Positions 51,060 to 58,754 of a stretch of 58,754 nt of DNA are shown here, in pieces. The notes beneath the pieces are model-generated. The model had not been told where the DNA came from and did no database searches. It saw only the letters and a program-made list of their open reading frames with translations. How positions within the stretch are numbered: the stretch's first letter is position 1; the number at the start of each line of letters is the position of its first letter. The translations under genes and the position numbers were made by a program. The stretch comes from Halorussus salilacus (GTDB lineage: Archaea > Halobacteriota > Halobacteria > Halobacteriales > Haladaptataceae), in NCBI RefSeq assembly GCF_024138125.1, contig NZ_CP099996.1:1-58754 (forward strand). The letters are read 5' to 3'.

Positions 51060-51431
51060 TCAGGTATCTCGTTCGAGTGCTTCGCGTCGCTGTTCGTATT
51101 CCTCGTCAGTCAGCTCCCCGCGCGCGTAGGCGAGCCGAAGCTCTTCGAGTGCTTGGTCTGAGTCACTTGCATCCCCTGTAATCGCGCGATAGATGAGGTA
51201 CCCACCACCGACGAGGGCGGCGAGGAACAGTAATTGCATCACGATGCCGACGATGAATATCCAGCCAGGCATCGTCCCGTCGCCCCACATGTGACCGCCC
51301 CACGTACCACCCATCATCGGACCGAATCCCATCATTCCGAAGCCCATGAAGAACAACGGGAAGATGAATACGGCGCCGATGATTACGAGGAGGAGCGTAA
51401 CAAGTCGCGTATCGTCTGTTTTCGTAGGCAT
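51060..51431 (-). CDS. SHOCT-domain membrane protein (first of two)
   Basis: A 123-residue protein from the ATG at 51431. Two hydrophobic helices (LVTLLLVIIGAVFIFPLFF and IFIVGIVMQLLFLAALVGGG) bracket a Met/Gly-rich segment (GFGMMGFGPMMGGTWGGHMW). A C-terminal SHOCT motif follows (LEELRLAYARGELTDEEYEQ). SHOCT domains mediate oligomerisation. The Met/Gly/His segment could touch copper, in keeping with the neighbouring genes. It is divergent from the YHS permease with about 180 bases between. A similar protein is encoded at 54327. Confidence 0.78.
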   Translation of the reverse strand: MPTKTDDTRLVTLLLVIIGAVFIFPLFFMGFGMMGFGPMMGGTWGGHMWGDGTMPGWIFIVGIVMQLLFLAALVGGGYLIYRAITGDASDSDQALEELRLAYARGELTDEEYEQRREALERDT

Positions 51432-51611
51432 CTTGTATCCCTCCGTGAGTTTGGGCCTCAACTAATACTACGCACTGACTATTCAATGCGGTTGTGCCTT
51501 CGATCTGTGCCTTCTGGCCCTCGCTTTTCTTTTGAATTCTCACTTTTCACGGCTCTGACCCGAACTATCTGAGCGGAAACTGCAATAGGTACTCCCTTCG
51601 AAACGATATCT

Positions 51612-53006
51612 ATGGTGGCGACGATGATTGATGGCATCTTCGAAGCGCTACGTATCGGTGTGGGCTTCCTCTGGACGGCGGCGTGGGCAATCATCATGGG
51701 CCTCACGATCACGAGTCTCGTCCAGGTCTACGTCTCCAAGGAGCGAATGGCACAGGTGCTGGGTGACGGTGATCTGAGCGGACTCACCAAGGCGACTGCG
51801 TTTGGCGCGGCGAGTAGTGGTTGCAGTTTCGGCGCTGTCGCCATCGGAAAGGGGTTGTTCAAGAAGGGCGCCCACGCGGTGAACTTTCTCGCGTTCATGT
51901 TCGCGTCGACGAACCTCATCGTCGAACTCGGTCTGATGATCCTCATCCTGCTTGGCTGGGAGTTCCTCGTTGCGGAGTTACTCGGCGGGCTCATTCTCAT
52001 TGCCGTGATGGCGGTGATCGTCCACTTCACGCTCCCCGAGAATCTCTTCGACGAGGTCCGGGAGACGCTCAACGACCGCGACCGTGGGAGGGGCGTCACC
52101 GAAGATCCGACCTGTGGGATGGAGGGCAAAGACACGTATTCTCTCACGACTGACGGCGGTGAGACGCTCAAATTCTGTTCAGAGGGCTGTATGGAGACGT
52201 ACTTACAGGAAACGTCGAGCCGCGGCGGATGGCGCGACGAACTACTGTCGTGGGGTGGCTGGTACAAGGTCGGGAATCAGTACCGCAAGGAGTGGTCGAT
52301 GATCTGGAAAGACGTCATCGCTGGCTTCCTCATCTCGGGGTTCGTCATCGTCTTCGTCCCCCAGTGGGTGTGGAACACCCTGTTCATTCAGGGCGACGGG
52401 CTGCTCGTGGTTGCCGAGAACGCGATTATGGGTGTCGCCATCGCCGTCGTCAGCTTCGTCGGGAGCATGGGTAATGTCCCGTTCGCCGTCGCCCTCTGGG
52501 GCGGCGGAATCAGCTTCGCGGGTGTCATCGCGTTCGTCTATGCCGACCTCATCACGATTCCCGTGTTGAACGTCTACCGGAAGTACTACGGCTGGAGAAT
52601 CATGCTGTACATCCTGGGCGTCTTCTTCGTGACGATGGCCTTCACGGGCTTCCTCATGGAACTGCTGTTCGACGCGCTGAGTATCGTTCCAGATTTGGCG
52701 GGTGGCGAGACGGCGACCGAGCAGACGTACTTCGAGCTCAACTACACGTTCTACCTCAACATCGTTGCGTTCGCGCTCTCCGGATTTCTGCTGTACGTCT
52801 ATCGACGCGGTCTCGGTGCGCCCGGCCAGTACCGCGATCCCGTTTGTGGCATGCGGGCCGACGACAGCGAGCCATCGGCGACGTACGACGACGAAACGTA
52901 CTACTTCTGCTCGCAGACCTGCAAGGAGACGTTCGAAAAGAACCCAGATGAATTCACGAATCAACATCCGGAGGCGGGAGCGTCTCAAGGTCATGACCAC
53001 CATTGA
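51612..53006 (+). CDS. Permease with two YHS metal-binding domains
   Basis: Membrane permease of 464 residues. The PF03773-type core is split in two. Helices 1-4 hold AFGAASSGCSFGAVAIGKGL, and helices 5-8 follow a loop. That loop carries one Cys-rich module (DPTCGMEGKDT, then FCSEGCMETY). The second module ends the protein (DPVCGMRADDS, YFCSQTCKETF, GHDHH). Both match the YHS/TRASH type that binds copper or other thiophilic metals. The permease is therefore a candidate metal exporter with its own sensors or chaperone sites. It starts the rightward heavy-metal island and ends 131 bases before the membrane-bound regulator. Confidence 0.85.
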   Translation: MVATMIDGIFEALRIGVGFLWTAAWAIIMGLTITSLVQVYVSKERMAQVLGDGDLSGLTKATAFGAASSGCSFGAVAIGKGLFKKGAHAVNFLAFMFASTNLIVELGLMILILLGWEFLVAELLGGLILIAVMAVIVHFTLPENLFDEVRETLNDRDRGRGVTEDPTCGMEGKDTYSLTTDGGETLKFCSEGCMETYLQETSSRGGWRDELLSWGGWYKVGNQYRKEWSMIWKDVIAGFLISGFVIVFVPQWVWNTLFIQGDGLLVVAENAIMGVAIAVVSFVGSMGNVPFAVALWGGGISFAGVIAFVYADLITIPVLNVYRKYYGWRIMLYILGVFFVTMAFTGFLMELLFDALSIVPDLAGGETATEQTYFELNYTFYLNIVAFALSGFLLYVYRRGLGAPGQYRDPVCGMRADDSEPSATYDDETYYFCSQTCKETFEKNPDEFTNQHPEAGASQGHDHH

Positions 53007-53137
53007 ACACCGACTCGAGATATCGAATCCGTGGGGTTGTCAGCCCCGTGATCGCGTTGGCCAATCAAAACTGGTACAGCAATGTCTCACGAACTCACAC
53101 ACATGAGCAAGTGTCTCGGCGGATCGAGGTGGAGAAG

Positions 53138-53731
53138 ATGAACCGACGGCAAGCCGATACAGTAGTCAGTGCCTTGGTCGTTGCCGTCATCATCCTCGGC
53201 GGTGTACTCAGCTGGCAAGCGTACCAGCAACAGCAGGCCTTCGAGCAGATGGGATCGATGATGGGCACGTCGATGGGCGCGGTTCACGGGACGAACCCAC
53301 TCTTGTACGTTCTCGGAACTCTTCTCGTCTCGGCTGTCGTTGGTGGTGGCTATCTCGTGGTTCGGGACGAGCTCACTAGCACAGAGGTAACCGGTCGCTC
53401 ACAGACTGAGATGGCGAATCCAACCACCTCTGAGAACACCGAATCGCAGGAAGGGACCGTTCAATCAGCGGGGAAGGTCAATCCGGAGTCTCAGCCACAG
53501 GCCCGCGTATTGGACCTCTTGCCGGAAGACGAACGCCGTATCCTCGAACCAGTCATCTCCTCGCCCGGCATCACACAGATCGAATTACGAGATCGCTCGG
53601 ACTTCTCGAAGAGCAAGGTCAGTCAGACGGTGAGTGCTCTCGAGAAGCGCGGCCTCCTGTACCGCGAGCGCCAAGGGCGGACGTATCGCATCTATCCGAG
53701 CGACGACTTACAACAGAAACAGGCGAACTAG
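53138..53731 (+). CDS. Membrane-anchored winged-helix regulator
   Basis: Regulator of 197 residues from the ATG at 53138. Two transmembrane helices (residues about 8-26, VVSALVVAVIILGGVLSW, and 53-72) enclose a Met-rich, His-containing loop (FEQMGSMMGTSMGAVH). A polar linker leads to a C-terminal winged helix (LEPVISSPGITQIELRDRSD and SKVSQTVSALEKRGLLYRER). It looks like a one-component sensor: an outside metal-sensing loop joined to an inside DNA-binding domain. Earlier in-frame starts are unlikely because they overlap the permease 3' end. Confidence 0.78.
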   Translation: MNRRQADTVVSALVVAVIILGGVLSWQAYQQQQAFEQMGSMMGTSMGAVHGTNPLLYVLGTLLVSAVVGGGYLVVRDELTSTEVTGRSQTEMANPTTSENTESQEGTVQSAGKVNPESQPQARVLDLLPEDERRILEPVISSPGITQIELRDRSDFSKSKVSQTVSALEKRGLLYRERQGRTYRIYPSDDLQQKQAN

Positions 53732-53951
53732 CAATTCTACTGCAGACCCAGAACTGTTCGGAACCGTGGTCGTGGTCCTGTCCCGAGAGAAGGGTCGAGT
53801 GCCAACCCGGCGAATTCGAGGCGGATGAACGGTTCTATTCCTGAAAAACGGTTAGAGCGCCCTATACACGTTCTCGAACGTTCTCCTGTTCGGATTCACA
53901 CCCACGTCGATAACTCCCGAGCAGTCCTACGAGTAACCGAGGAGAAAGACA

Positions 53952-54272
53952 ATGACCAACTTCAAACTCGGTCGGTGGCTGCTCGTGGCCCTCGCAGTTG
54001 TCGGACTCGCGTTCGCCGCCTCCGTGGTCGGGGCACACGGCAACGAAACGACCGCAGACGACGCGCCCACGGACGATGCCACCGCAGATGAATGGGCCAC
54101 TTGGATGGAGGCGCAGATGACCGAACACATGGGCCCTGGTAGCGTCGAGTGGATGGAGTCGCACATGGGGGTGACCGTCGACGAGATGGCCCAAGACATG
54201 GCTGACGAGGAATACCACGGCGGGGCTGACGACGAGTACCACGGCGGAATGTACGGGCAGGGCCACTGCTGA
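53952..54272 (+). CDS. Secreted Met/His-rich protein, probable copper binding
   Basis: A 106-residue protein. The N-terminal Sec signal (KLGRWLLVALAVVGLAFAAS) is followed by an Asp/Thr-rich linker. A Met-rich helix region follows (WATWMEAQMTEHMGPGSVEW, then MESHMGVTVDEMAQDM) and the tail HGGADDEYHGGMYGQGHC. Met and His clusters of this kind bind copper or silver in secreted chaperones. No known family is recognised. Its place between the membrane regulator and the SHOCT and CopB genes supports a metal role, as inference. Confidence 0.7.
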   Translation: MTNFKLGRWLLVALAVVGLAFAASVVGAHGNETTADDAPTDDATADEWATWMEAQMTEHMGPGSVEWMESHMGVTVDEMAQDMADEEYHGGADDEYHGGMYGQGHC

Positions 54273-54326
54273 CGGCCCTGACCGTTTCGATTGCTTCGAC
54301 CGAACACCGCGACTCACAAACTCAAG

Positions 54327-54686
54327 ATGATGACGCAACTCACCACTCACGTCGGACGCACTGCTCGTCGACTCGTGATATTCGCGGTCCCGTTGCTGGT
54401 TGCGGCGACTGGAACGGCCGTCGCCCACGGCGGCGGGAGCTACGGCGGCGGGATGATGGGCGGAAGCGGCTGGGGCCTCTTCGGCGGAGCGATGGGGCTC
54501 TGGGGACTCCTCTGGATGGGACTTCTCATTGCTGTCCCGCTCTACGTGGTCTATGCGCTCCTCAACCGAGAATCCAGCGGGAACGATGAGCAGTCGTTGT
54601 CGGTTCTCCGCGAGCGATACGCTCGCGGTGAGCTCTCGGACGATGAATTCGAACGGCGGCGAAAACGGCTCGAACAATCGGAGTGA
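54327..54686 (+). CDS. SHOCT-domain membrane protein (second)
   Basis: A 119-residue protein, started at the ATG at 54327. A signal-like helix (LVIFAVPLLVAATGTAVAHG) is followed by a Gly/Met-rich segment (GSYGGGMMGGSGWGLFGG), a second helix (LWGLLWMGLLIAVPLYVVYA) and the SHOCT motif LRERYARGELSDDEFERR. Its layout mirrors the protein at 51060-51431, so the two are paralogues flanking the permease and regulator. The last 44 bases overlap the start of the next gene. Confidence 0.78.
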   Translation: MMTQLTTHVGRTARRLVIFAVPLLVAATGTAVAHGGGSYGGGMMGGSGWGLFGGAMGLWGLLWMGLLIAVPLYVVYALLNRESSGNDEQSLSVLRERYARGELSDDEFERRRKRLEQSE

Positions 54687-54894
54687 TCATCCGCTATGGT
54701 ACCAACGGCATCACACGCAGTTACTCCTGTATATCGCCGCCAGCTTCGCACTGGTCGGGCTTGGCGGTCTCCTCAAGGGTGTACTCTTCGAATTCCTCCG
54801 GGTGTCAATCTTCGAAGCGGGATTCGTCGCAGTACTCGTCACCGCAACCGGAATGCTGTCTCTCTTCTACGCCCTGTATGCCCCGAAACCCTGA
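54643..54894 (+). CDS. Small membrane protein overlapping the SHOCT gene
   Basis: An 83-residue frame starting at ATG 54643 inside the SHOCT 3' end (frame +1). It begins MNSNGGENGSNNRSDHPLWY. Two hydrophobic helices follow (LLLYIAASFALVGLGGLLKG and GFVAVLVTATGMLSLFYALY). The helices are convincingly membrane-like, whereas the overlap part is Asn/Ser-rich and could instead be untranslated with a non-AUG start closer to 54700. Translation is probably coupled to the SHOCT gene. Function is unknown. Confidence 0.55.
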   Translation: MNSNGGENGSNNRSDHPLWYQRHHTQLLLYIAASFALVGLGGLLKGVLFEFLRVSIFEAGFVAVLVTATGMLSLFYALYAPKP

Positions 54895-55051
54895 GTATTC
54901 GAGACACCCATTCGACAAGCGGCTTCTCCACGTCATTTCCGGTTCGAAGCCGGTACTGTTCGGACTATCTTTGTTCTCGATAGTGTAGGACCGCAGTGAG
55001 TATTATCGAAGGGGCAATCCGCTAAAGAGAGGGGACCGTATGTATCCCTGT

Positions 55052-55228
55052 ATGACCACGACCATCACCGTGGACGGAATGTCGTGCGGTCACTGTGAGC
55101 AGACGGGCGAAGAGGCGCTTCAAGAGGTCTCCGGAGTGACTGACGTGATTGCCGACGCTGGTCCTGCTGTACCGTTTCAGGGGCGAAGATTCAGGAAGCT
55201 GGCGGGTCCACCTGTAAAGAGAATATGA
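55052..55228 (+). pseudogene. Truncated heavy-metal-associated (CopZ-like) chaperone
   Basis: The frame starts TTTITVDGMSCGHCEQTGEE, with the GMSCGHC metal site of CopZ/HMA domains, and continues through ALQEVSGVTDV. After residue about 36 the family pattern is lost: the frame turns into DAGPAVPFQGRRFRKLAGPP and stops at 58 residues without the second half of the domain (normal length about 65). It is therefore probably a decayed gene, although the metal-binding loop remains and could in theory still bind copper. It ends 3 bases before the CopB-type ATPase start. Confidence 0.65.
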
Positions 55229-55231
55229 TCC

Positions 55232-57556
55232 ATGGACGACCACAAAGATACAACTGAGAATCCCCCGGCGGGTGAACACCAGCAGGGCGACAGCAGTCAC
55301 CAGCACGACCACGGCGAGCACGATGAAGCGGCGGCCGAGGCTGACGAACAACGGGTAGAACAGGAGCTACTGGAGGAGGAGGCTCACCCTGGTGCGGAGA
55401 GTGAGCTGGCGCCCGACGAGCAGCACGAGCACGCCGGACACGAGGGCGAAGGGCACGGCCACGGTTCCCGCGAGGGCCACGGCGAAGGTCATGGTGGTAT
55501 GCACGAGGGCCACGAGCAGATGTTCCGCAGGCGCTTCTTCGTCTCGACACTCCTGTCGATTCCCGTCCTCCTGTACAGCGAACTGCTACAGGAGTGGCTC
55601 GGGTTCTCCGTCCCAGCGTTCCCGGGGAGCGAATGGATCAACCCCGTCTTCGCGGTCATCGTCTTCGCGTACGGTGGGGTGCCGTTCATCCAGATGGCGG
55701 TCCCGGAGCTCAAAGACCGGTCGCCGGGGATGATGACGCTGATCTCGATGGCAATCACCGTCGCGTTCGTCTACAGCCTCGCGAGCGTGGTCTTCCCGAC
55801 GCAGTCAGCGTTCTTCTGGGAGCTCGTGACGCTGATCGACATAATGTTGCTTGGCCACTGGATCGAGATGCGGTCCGTACGCCGGGCCTCGAGCGCGGTG
55901 GACGAACTGGCGAAGCTGATGCCGGATACCGCCGAGCGCATCACCGAGTCCGGTGACACCGAGGATGTCCCTGTCAGTGAACTCTCCGAGGATGACCTTG
56001 TGCTCGTCCGGCCGGGGGCGAGTGTCCCTGCTGACGGCATCGTCGAGGAGGGTGATTCGGACGTCGAGGAGTCGATGATTACGGGCGAGTCGAAACCGGT
56101 TTCGAAGGAACCTGGCGATGAGGTCATCGGCGGGACGATCAACGGCGACGGTAGCCTCCGCGTGCGCGTCGGTGCGACGGGCGAAGAGACGACGCTCGCG
56201 GGCATCATGCGCCTCGTCGAAGAGGCCCAGCAGAGTAAATCCAAGACACAGGTGTTGGCCGACCGCGCGGCTGGCTGGCTGTTCTACGTCGCGCTCGGGG
56301 CGGCGGTCGTGACAGCAATCGCGTGGACGCTCGCAGTCTCGTTCGACGCGACCGTCATCGAGCGCGTCGTGACGGTGCTCGTCATCGCCTGTCCACACGC
56401 ACTCGGGCTCGCCATCCCCCTCGTGGTCGCAATCAACACGTCGCTCGCCGCTCGGAACGGGATGCTCGTTCGCGACCGCATCGCGATGGAGGACGCGCGG
56501 AATCTGGACGCGATTATCTTCGACAAGACGGGGACGCTCACCGAAGGTGAACACGGCGTCGTCGACATGGCGACCGTCGACGGCGTCGGCGAGGATGACG
56601 CACTCCGTTTGGCGGCCGCTGTTGAGAGCGACTCCGAGCACATGATCGCGCGAGCCATCCGGGAGGCCGCCAACGAGCGAGACCTCAGCGCCCCTGATGC
56701 GACCGATTTCGAGGTGATCAAAGGTCGAGGCGTCCGCGCGACCGTCGACGTCTCCGGCTTCGCCGGAGGCTCGTCGGACGAGTCCGACGGTGGAACCGAG
56801 GTGTACGTCGGCGGGCCGAATCTGTTGACCCAACTCGAGAGCGAGATGCCGGACCATCTCCAGCGCTTCGCTGACGAAGCCGGTCAGAACGCCCAAACGG
56901 TGGTGTATCTCGTTCGTGACGGAGAGTTGGTCGCCGCGTTCGCGATGGCCGACGTAATCCGCGAAGAAAGTTTCCGCGTCGTCGACACTCTCCACGATCT
57001 GGGCATCGAGGTCGCGATGCTGACTGGCGACTCCCGGGACGTCGCTGACGCTGTCGCCGACGAACTGGGCATCGACACGGTGTTCGCGGAGGTCCTTCCC
57101 GAAGATAAGGACGAGAAAGTCCGGGAGCTCCAGGACCAGGGGAAGCTCGTGGGGATGGTCGGCGACGGCGTCAACGACGCACCGGCGCTGACGCGAGCCG
57201 ACGTCGGCATCGCTATTGGGAGCGGCACCGACGTTGCGGTCCAGTCGGCGGACGTCATCCTCGTCCAGAATAACCCGATGGACGTCGTCCGGCTGGTCAA
57301 ACTGAGCAAGGCAAGCTACCGGAAGATGCAAGAGAACATCGTCTGGGCGGCCGGGTACAACGTCTTCGCGATTCCGCTTGCAGCAGGCGTGTTAGCTCCA
57401 ATCGGGATTCTGCTGTCCCCCGCGGTGGGCGCTCTCCTGATGTCGCTGAGTACAGTCATCGTCGCCATCAACGCCCAGCTCCTTCGGCGCGTGGACCTGT
57501 CCATCCCCGAGCTTCAAGGCGAGACACCATCTACGGAGGCACAGCCCGCTGACTGA
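55232..57556 (+). CDS. copB: CopB-type P1B-ATPase, heavy-metal (copper) exporter
   Basis: P-type ATPase of 774 residues. The N-terminal 95 residues are His-rich, with [16 protein letters not shown] repeats replacing an HMA domain. Catalytic motifs are TGES (actuator), Asp431 in DKTGTLT (phosphorylation) and [10 protein letters not shown]. The transmembrane metal site is Cys387-Pro-His (ACPHALGL), the CPH form of the CopB/P1B-3 group that moves Cu(II) or Cu(I). The P1B nucleotide-binding SEHP motif reads [20 protein letters not shown] near the end belongs to the same subgroup. The truncated copZ is directly upstream. Confidence 0.93.
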   Translation: MDDHKDTTENPPAGEHQQGDSSHQHDHGEHDEAAAEADEQRVEQELLEEEAHPGAESELAPDEQHEHAGHEGEGHGHGSREGHGEGHGGMHEGHEQMFRRRFFVSTLLSIPVLLYSELLQEWLGFSVPAFPGSEWINPVFAVIVFAYGGVPFIQMAVPELKDRSPGMMTLISMAITVAFVYSLASVVFPTQSAFFWELVTLIDIMLLGHWIEMRSVRRASSAVDELAKLMPDTAERITESGDTEDVPVSELSEDDLVLVRPGASVPADGIVEEGDSDVEESMITGESKPVSKEPGDEVIGGTINGDGSLRVRVGATGEETTLAGIMRLVEEAQQSKSKTQVLADRAAGWLFYVALGAAVVTAIAWTLAVSFDATVIERVVTVLVIACPHALGLAIPLVVAINTSLAARNGMLVRDRIAMEDARNLDAIIFDKTGTLTEGEHGVVDMATVDGVGEDDALRLAAAVESDSEHMIARAIREAANERDLSAPDATDFEVIKGRGVRATVDVSGFAGGSSDESDGGTEVYVGGPNLLTQLESEMPDHLQRFADEAGQNAQTVVYLVRDGELVAAFAMADVIREESFRVVDTLHDLGIEVAMLTGDSRDVADAVADELGIDTVFAEVLPEDKDEKVRELQDQGKLVGMVGDGVNDAPALTRADVGIAIGSGTDVAVQSADVILVQNNPMDVVRLVKLSKASYRKMQENIVWAAGYNVFAIPLAAGVLAPIGILLSPAVGALLMSLSTVIVAINAQLLRRVDLSIPELQGETPSTEAQPAD

Positions 57557-57806
57557 GACCCTTTCTGGCTACTTCAAGAGGAGTTCCGTCGGGTTGACCG
57601 TCGCGCTCGGACAGTCCGGCGGGTGCTACGTAGGAACCGATTCTTTGCTCTCCAGAGACTGGTTTTCCCACTCACACCGTGCCTCTATTTCACTGGTCGA
57701 GGGTAGAGATCAGTTCAGCGGATGTATCCAGCACGATGGTTGGGTTGTGGGTCGGCCTCTGTCGGGTGAGTCGGCTGTCCAGGTACGCCGTGTCGGGGAT
57801 ACCGGT

Positions 57807-58163
57807 CTACGCGATGGACTCGACACGAAACACGTAGTCAGCATAGGCCTTATCGAGGTTCGTCGGACTCTCTTCGGCGGTATGCTCTGTACATAAGAAG
57901 GCTTCTGCCTCAACGGCGCCGTGGCCGGTTTCTTCTTGATACCGTTCGAGGACGACAAACGTCGCGTGCTCAGTACAGCCACGACGATGACACGTCCGAG
58001 GCGAGTCTGGAGGTTCGTTCCCCTCACGTCGAGCTTCCTCCTGCCTGTCGCGCGGTGGTTCGGCTTCGTCGGCACGCTCACGCGACTTTTCGATTTCTCG
58101 CTCTCGCTGGCGATTCTCTGCGTCGTGGGCTTGCTTGTCTCGGCCCTTCTTCGTGTCTGCCAT
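57807..58163 (-). CDS. Hypothetical acidic protein with a zinc-finger-like motif
   Basis: A 118-residue protein, started at the ATG at 58163. Residues 1-55 are a charged, probably coiled or disordered stretch (ENRQREREIEKSRERADEAE). A C-terminal domain has CHRRGCTEHATFVVLERYQE and then FLCTEH, a Cys/His set that could hold zinc. I do not recognise a family. It converges on copB across about 250 bases with no gene, and it is not part of the copper unit. Confidence 0.65.
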   Translation of the reverse strand: MADTKKGRDKQAHDAENRQREREIEKSRERADEAEPPRDRQEEARREGNEPPDSPRTCHRRGCTEHATFVVLERYQEETGHGAVEAEAFLCTEHTAEESPTNLDKAYADYVFRVESIA

Positions 58164-58349
58164 TCTGTGATAGAGGGGAACGAGAGTGATAACGTTGTGG
58201 TCGGTACACGGTATGATACTGCAAGCTCGTTGAGACTCGGGCCAGAACAGCCAGCTCAATCGGAAAGAGAACGGTGGATACGTGCCCTGTATACCCCACT
58301 GCCTCTGGTACCGGTCACCGACTGAGGGTTTCAACAAGACCGACACATA

Positions 58350-58754
58350 TTAGTTGTTTGTGTTTGGTGAAGCGGTGGGGAGGGAGACTACTTCGTCGAG
58401 ATCACGTCCCCACTCCAGCGAACCGGAGTCTGCGTCGACCGATTTCAACCGCCCACGAACGTCGATTGTGAACAGGCGGCCCTCGACCACTCTCGGAGAT
58501 CCGACGAGGGCGTCCGCGCCCGCTGATTGCCATAGAGTGCGCCCGTCGTCTGTCGCCACTACAGTGAGCCCGCCATCGAGCCCAGCGACGTAAATCTCTC
58601 CGTCACGGCTTGCTGGCTTCCACTTGACCTCTCTGGGTAGTTCGTGTCGATACGCGATGCGCCCGTCTTCGTGGAAGCCGAGGACGCTACCGGTGCTATC
58701 GATGTTCGAGGTCCCGACAGAGAGGAGGTTACCATGAACCGTTGGTGCCGTTAG
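58350..58754 (-). CDS. PQQ-type beta-propeller protein, 5' end cut by the window
   Basis: The minus-strand frame is open from the window edge to its stop at 58350. It carries repeated beta-propeller blades (YVAGLDGGLTVVATDDGRTL, then FTIDVRGRLKSVDADSGSLE) ending in STASPNTNN-like sequence. Blades with the GRLxSVDADSGSLxW pattern are typical of PQQ-binding-like or YncE-type propellers, which in haloarchaea are often secreted. The N-terminus, any signal peptide and the operon lie outside the window. An internal ATG at 58559 is not a plausible start. Confidence 0.75.
   Translation of the reverse strand, partial: LTAPTVHGNLLSVGTSNIDSTGSVLGFHEDGRIAYRHELPREVKWKPASRDGEIYVAGLDGGLTVVATDDGRTLWQSAGADALVGSPRVVEGRLFTIDVRGRLKSVDADSGSLEWGRDLDEVVSLPTASPNTNN

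Noticed and set aside
55022-55351. Minus-strand frame with a membrane-like N-terminus opposite the copB start
   Set aside because: It is the mirror of the His/Asp/Glu-rich copB N-terminus and the copZ relic, both of which have clear family motifs on the plus strand.
1-58754. CRISPR arrays, rRNA and complete tRNA genes
   Set aside because: I looked for regularly spaced repeats with unique spacers and for cloverleaf or rRNA-like sequence and saw none; the only regular array is the spacerless 13-bp iteron block.

Overview
The window comes from a halophilic archaeon (class Halobacteria). The proteins are strongly acidic, third codon positions are G/C-rich, basal elements are TATA-like and many leaders are short or absent. 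It also carries an Orc1/Cdc6 gene with ORB-type repeats, RdfA, an archaea-specific SMC-related protein, Tat lipoproteins and winged-helix regulators typical of that class. The species cannot be fixed from the sequence.

Region 1 (1-10000) is a replication and maintenance block. It holds a methyltransferase, a VapBC toxin-antitoxin pair with a duplicated upstream repeat, and a frameshifted winged-helix regulator facing a small gene across a 10-bp inverted repeat. An origin follows: ORB-like repeats in opposed orientation around an AT-rich stretch, an orc1/cdc6 gene, and a second ORB cluster behind it. After an SDR gene come a relic of a second orc1/cdc6, about sixteen 13-bp iterons, and a parA gene overlapping an acidic partner gene. 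The base composition, relics and hairpins suggest a plasmid-type replicon or an integrated accessory origin.

Region 2 (10000-28950) is catabolic. MmgE/PrpD, acyl-CoA dehydrogenase, MaoC hydratase and CoA-transferase genes look like a short branched dicarboxylate (itaconate/mesaconate-like) pathway. They are followed by peptidases M28, M20 and M19, an F420-type oxidoreductase, a sodium symporter with a 48-residue partner, an Old Yellow Enzyme, a second M28 peptidase and a zinc-type MDR dehydrogenase.

Region 3 (28990-37920) is one leftward peptide-use operon: alpha/beta hydrolase, S9 peptidase, Tat lipoprotein binding protein, two permeases and a fused double ATPase.

Region 4 (38260-46500) holds the cell-shape locus (sph-like, rdfA, Lrp/AsnC regulator with a 15-bp palindrome upstream), a racemase, a rhodanese, a winged-helix regulator, and an aldehyde dehydrogenase coupled to an extended SDR. 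Stem-loop relics of IS200/IS605-type elements sit directly behind several genes.

Region 5 (46900-58754) is accessory. A three-gene integrase module is followed by a CPBP protease, membrane proteins and a heavy-metal (probably copper) island: a permease with two YHS metal domains, a membrane-bound winged-helix regulator, a Met/His-rich secreted protein, SHOCT proteins, a truncated copZ and a CopB-type P1B ATPase. The right edge cuts a PQQ-type beta-propeller gene.
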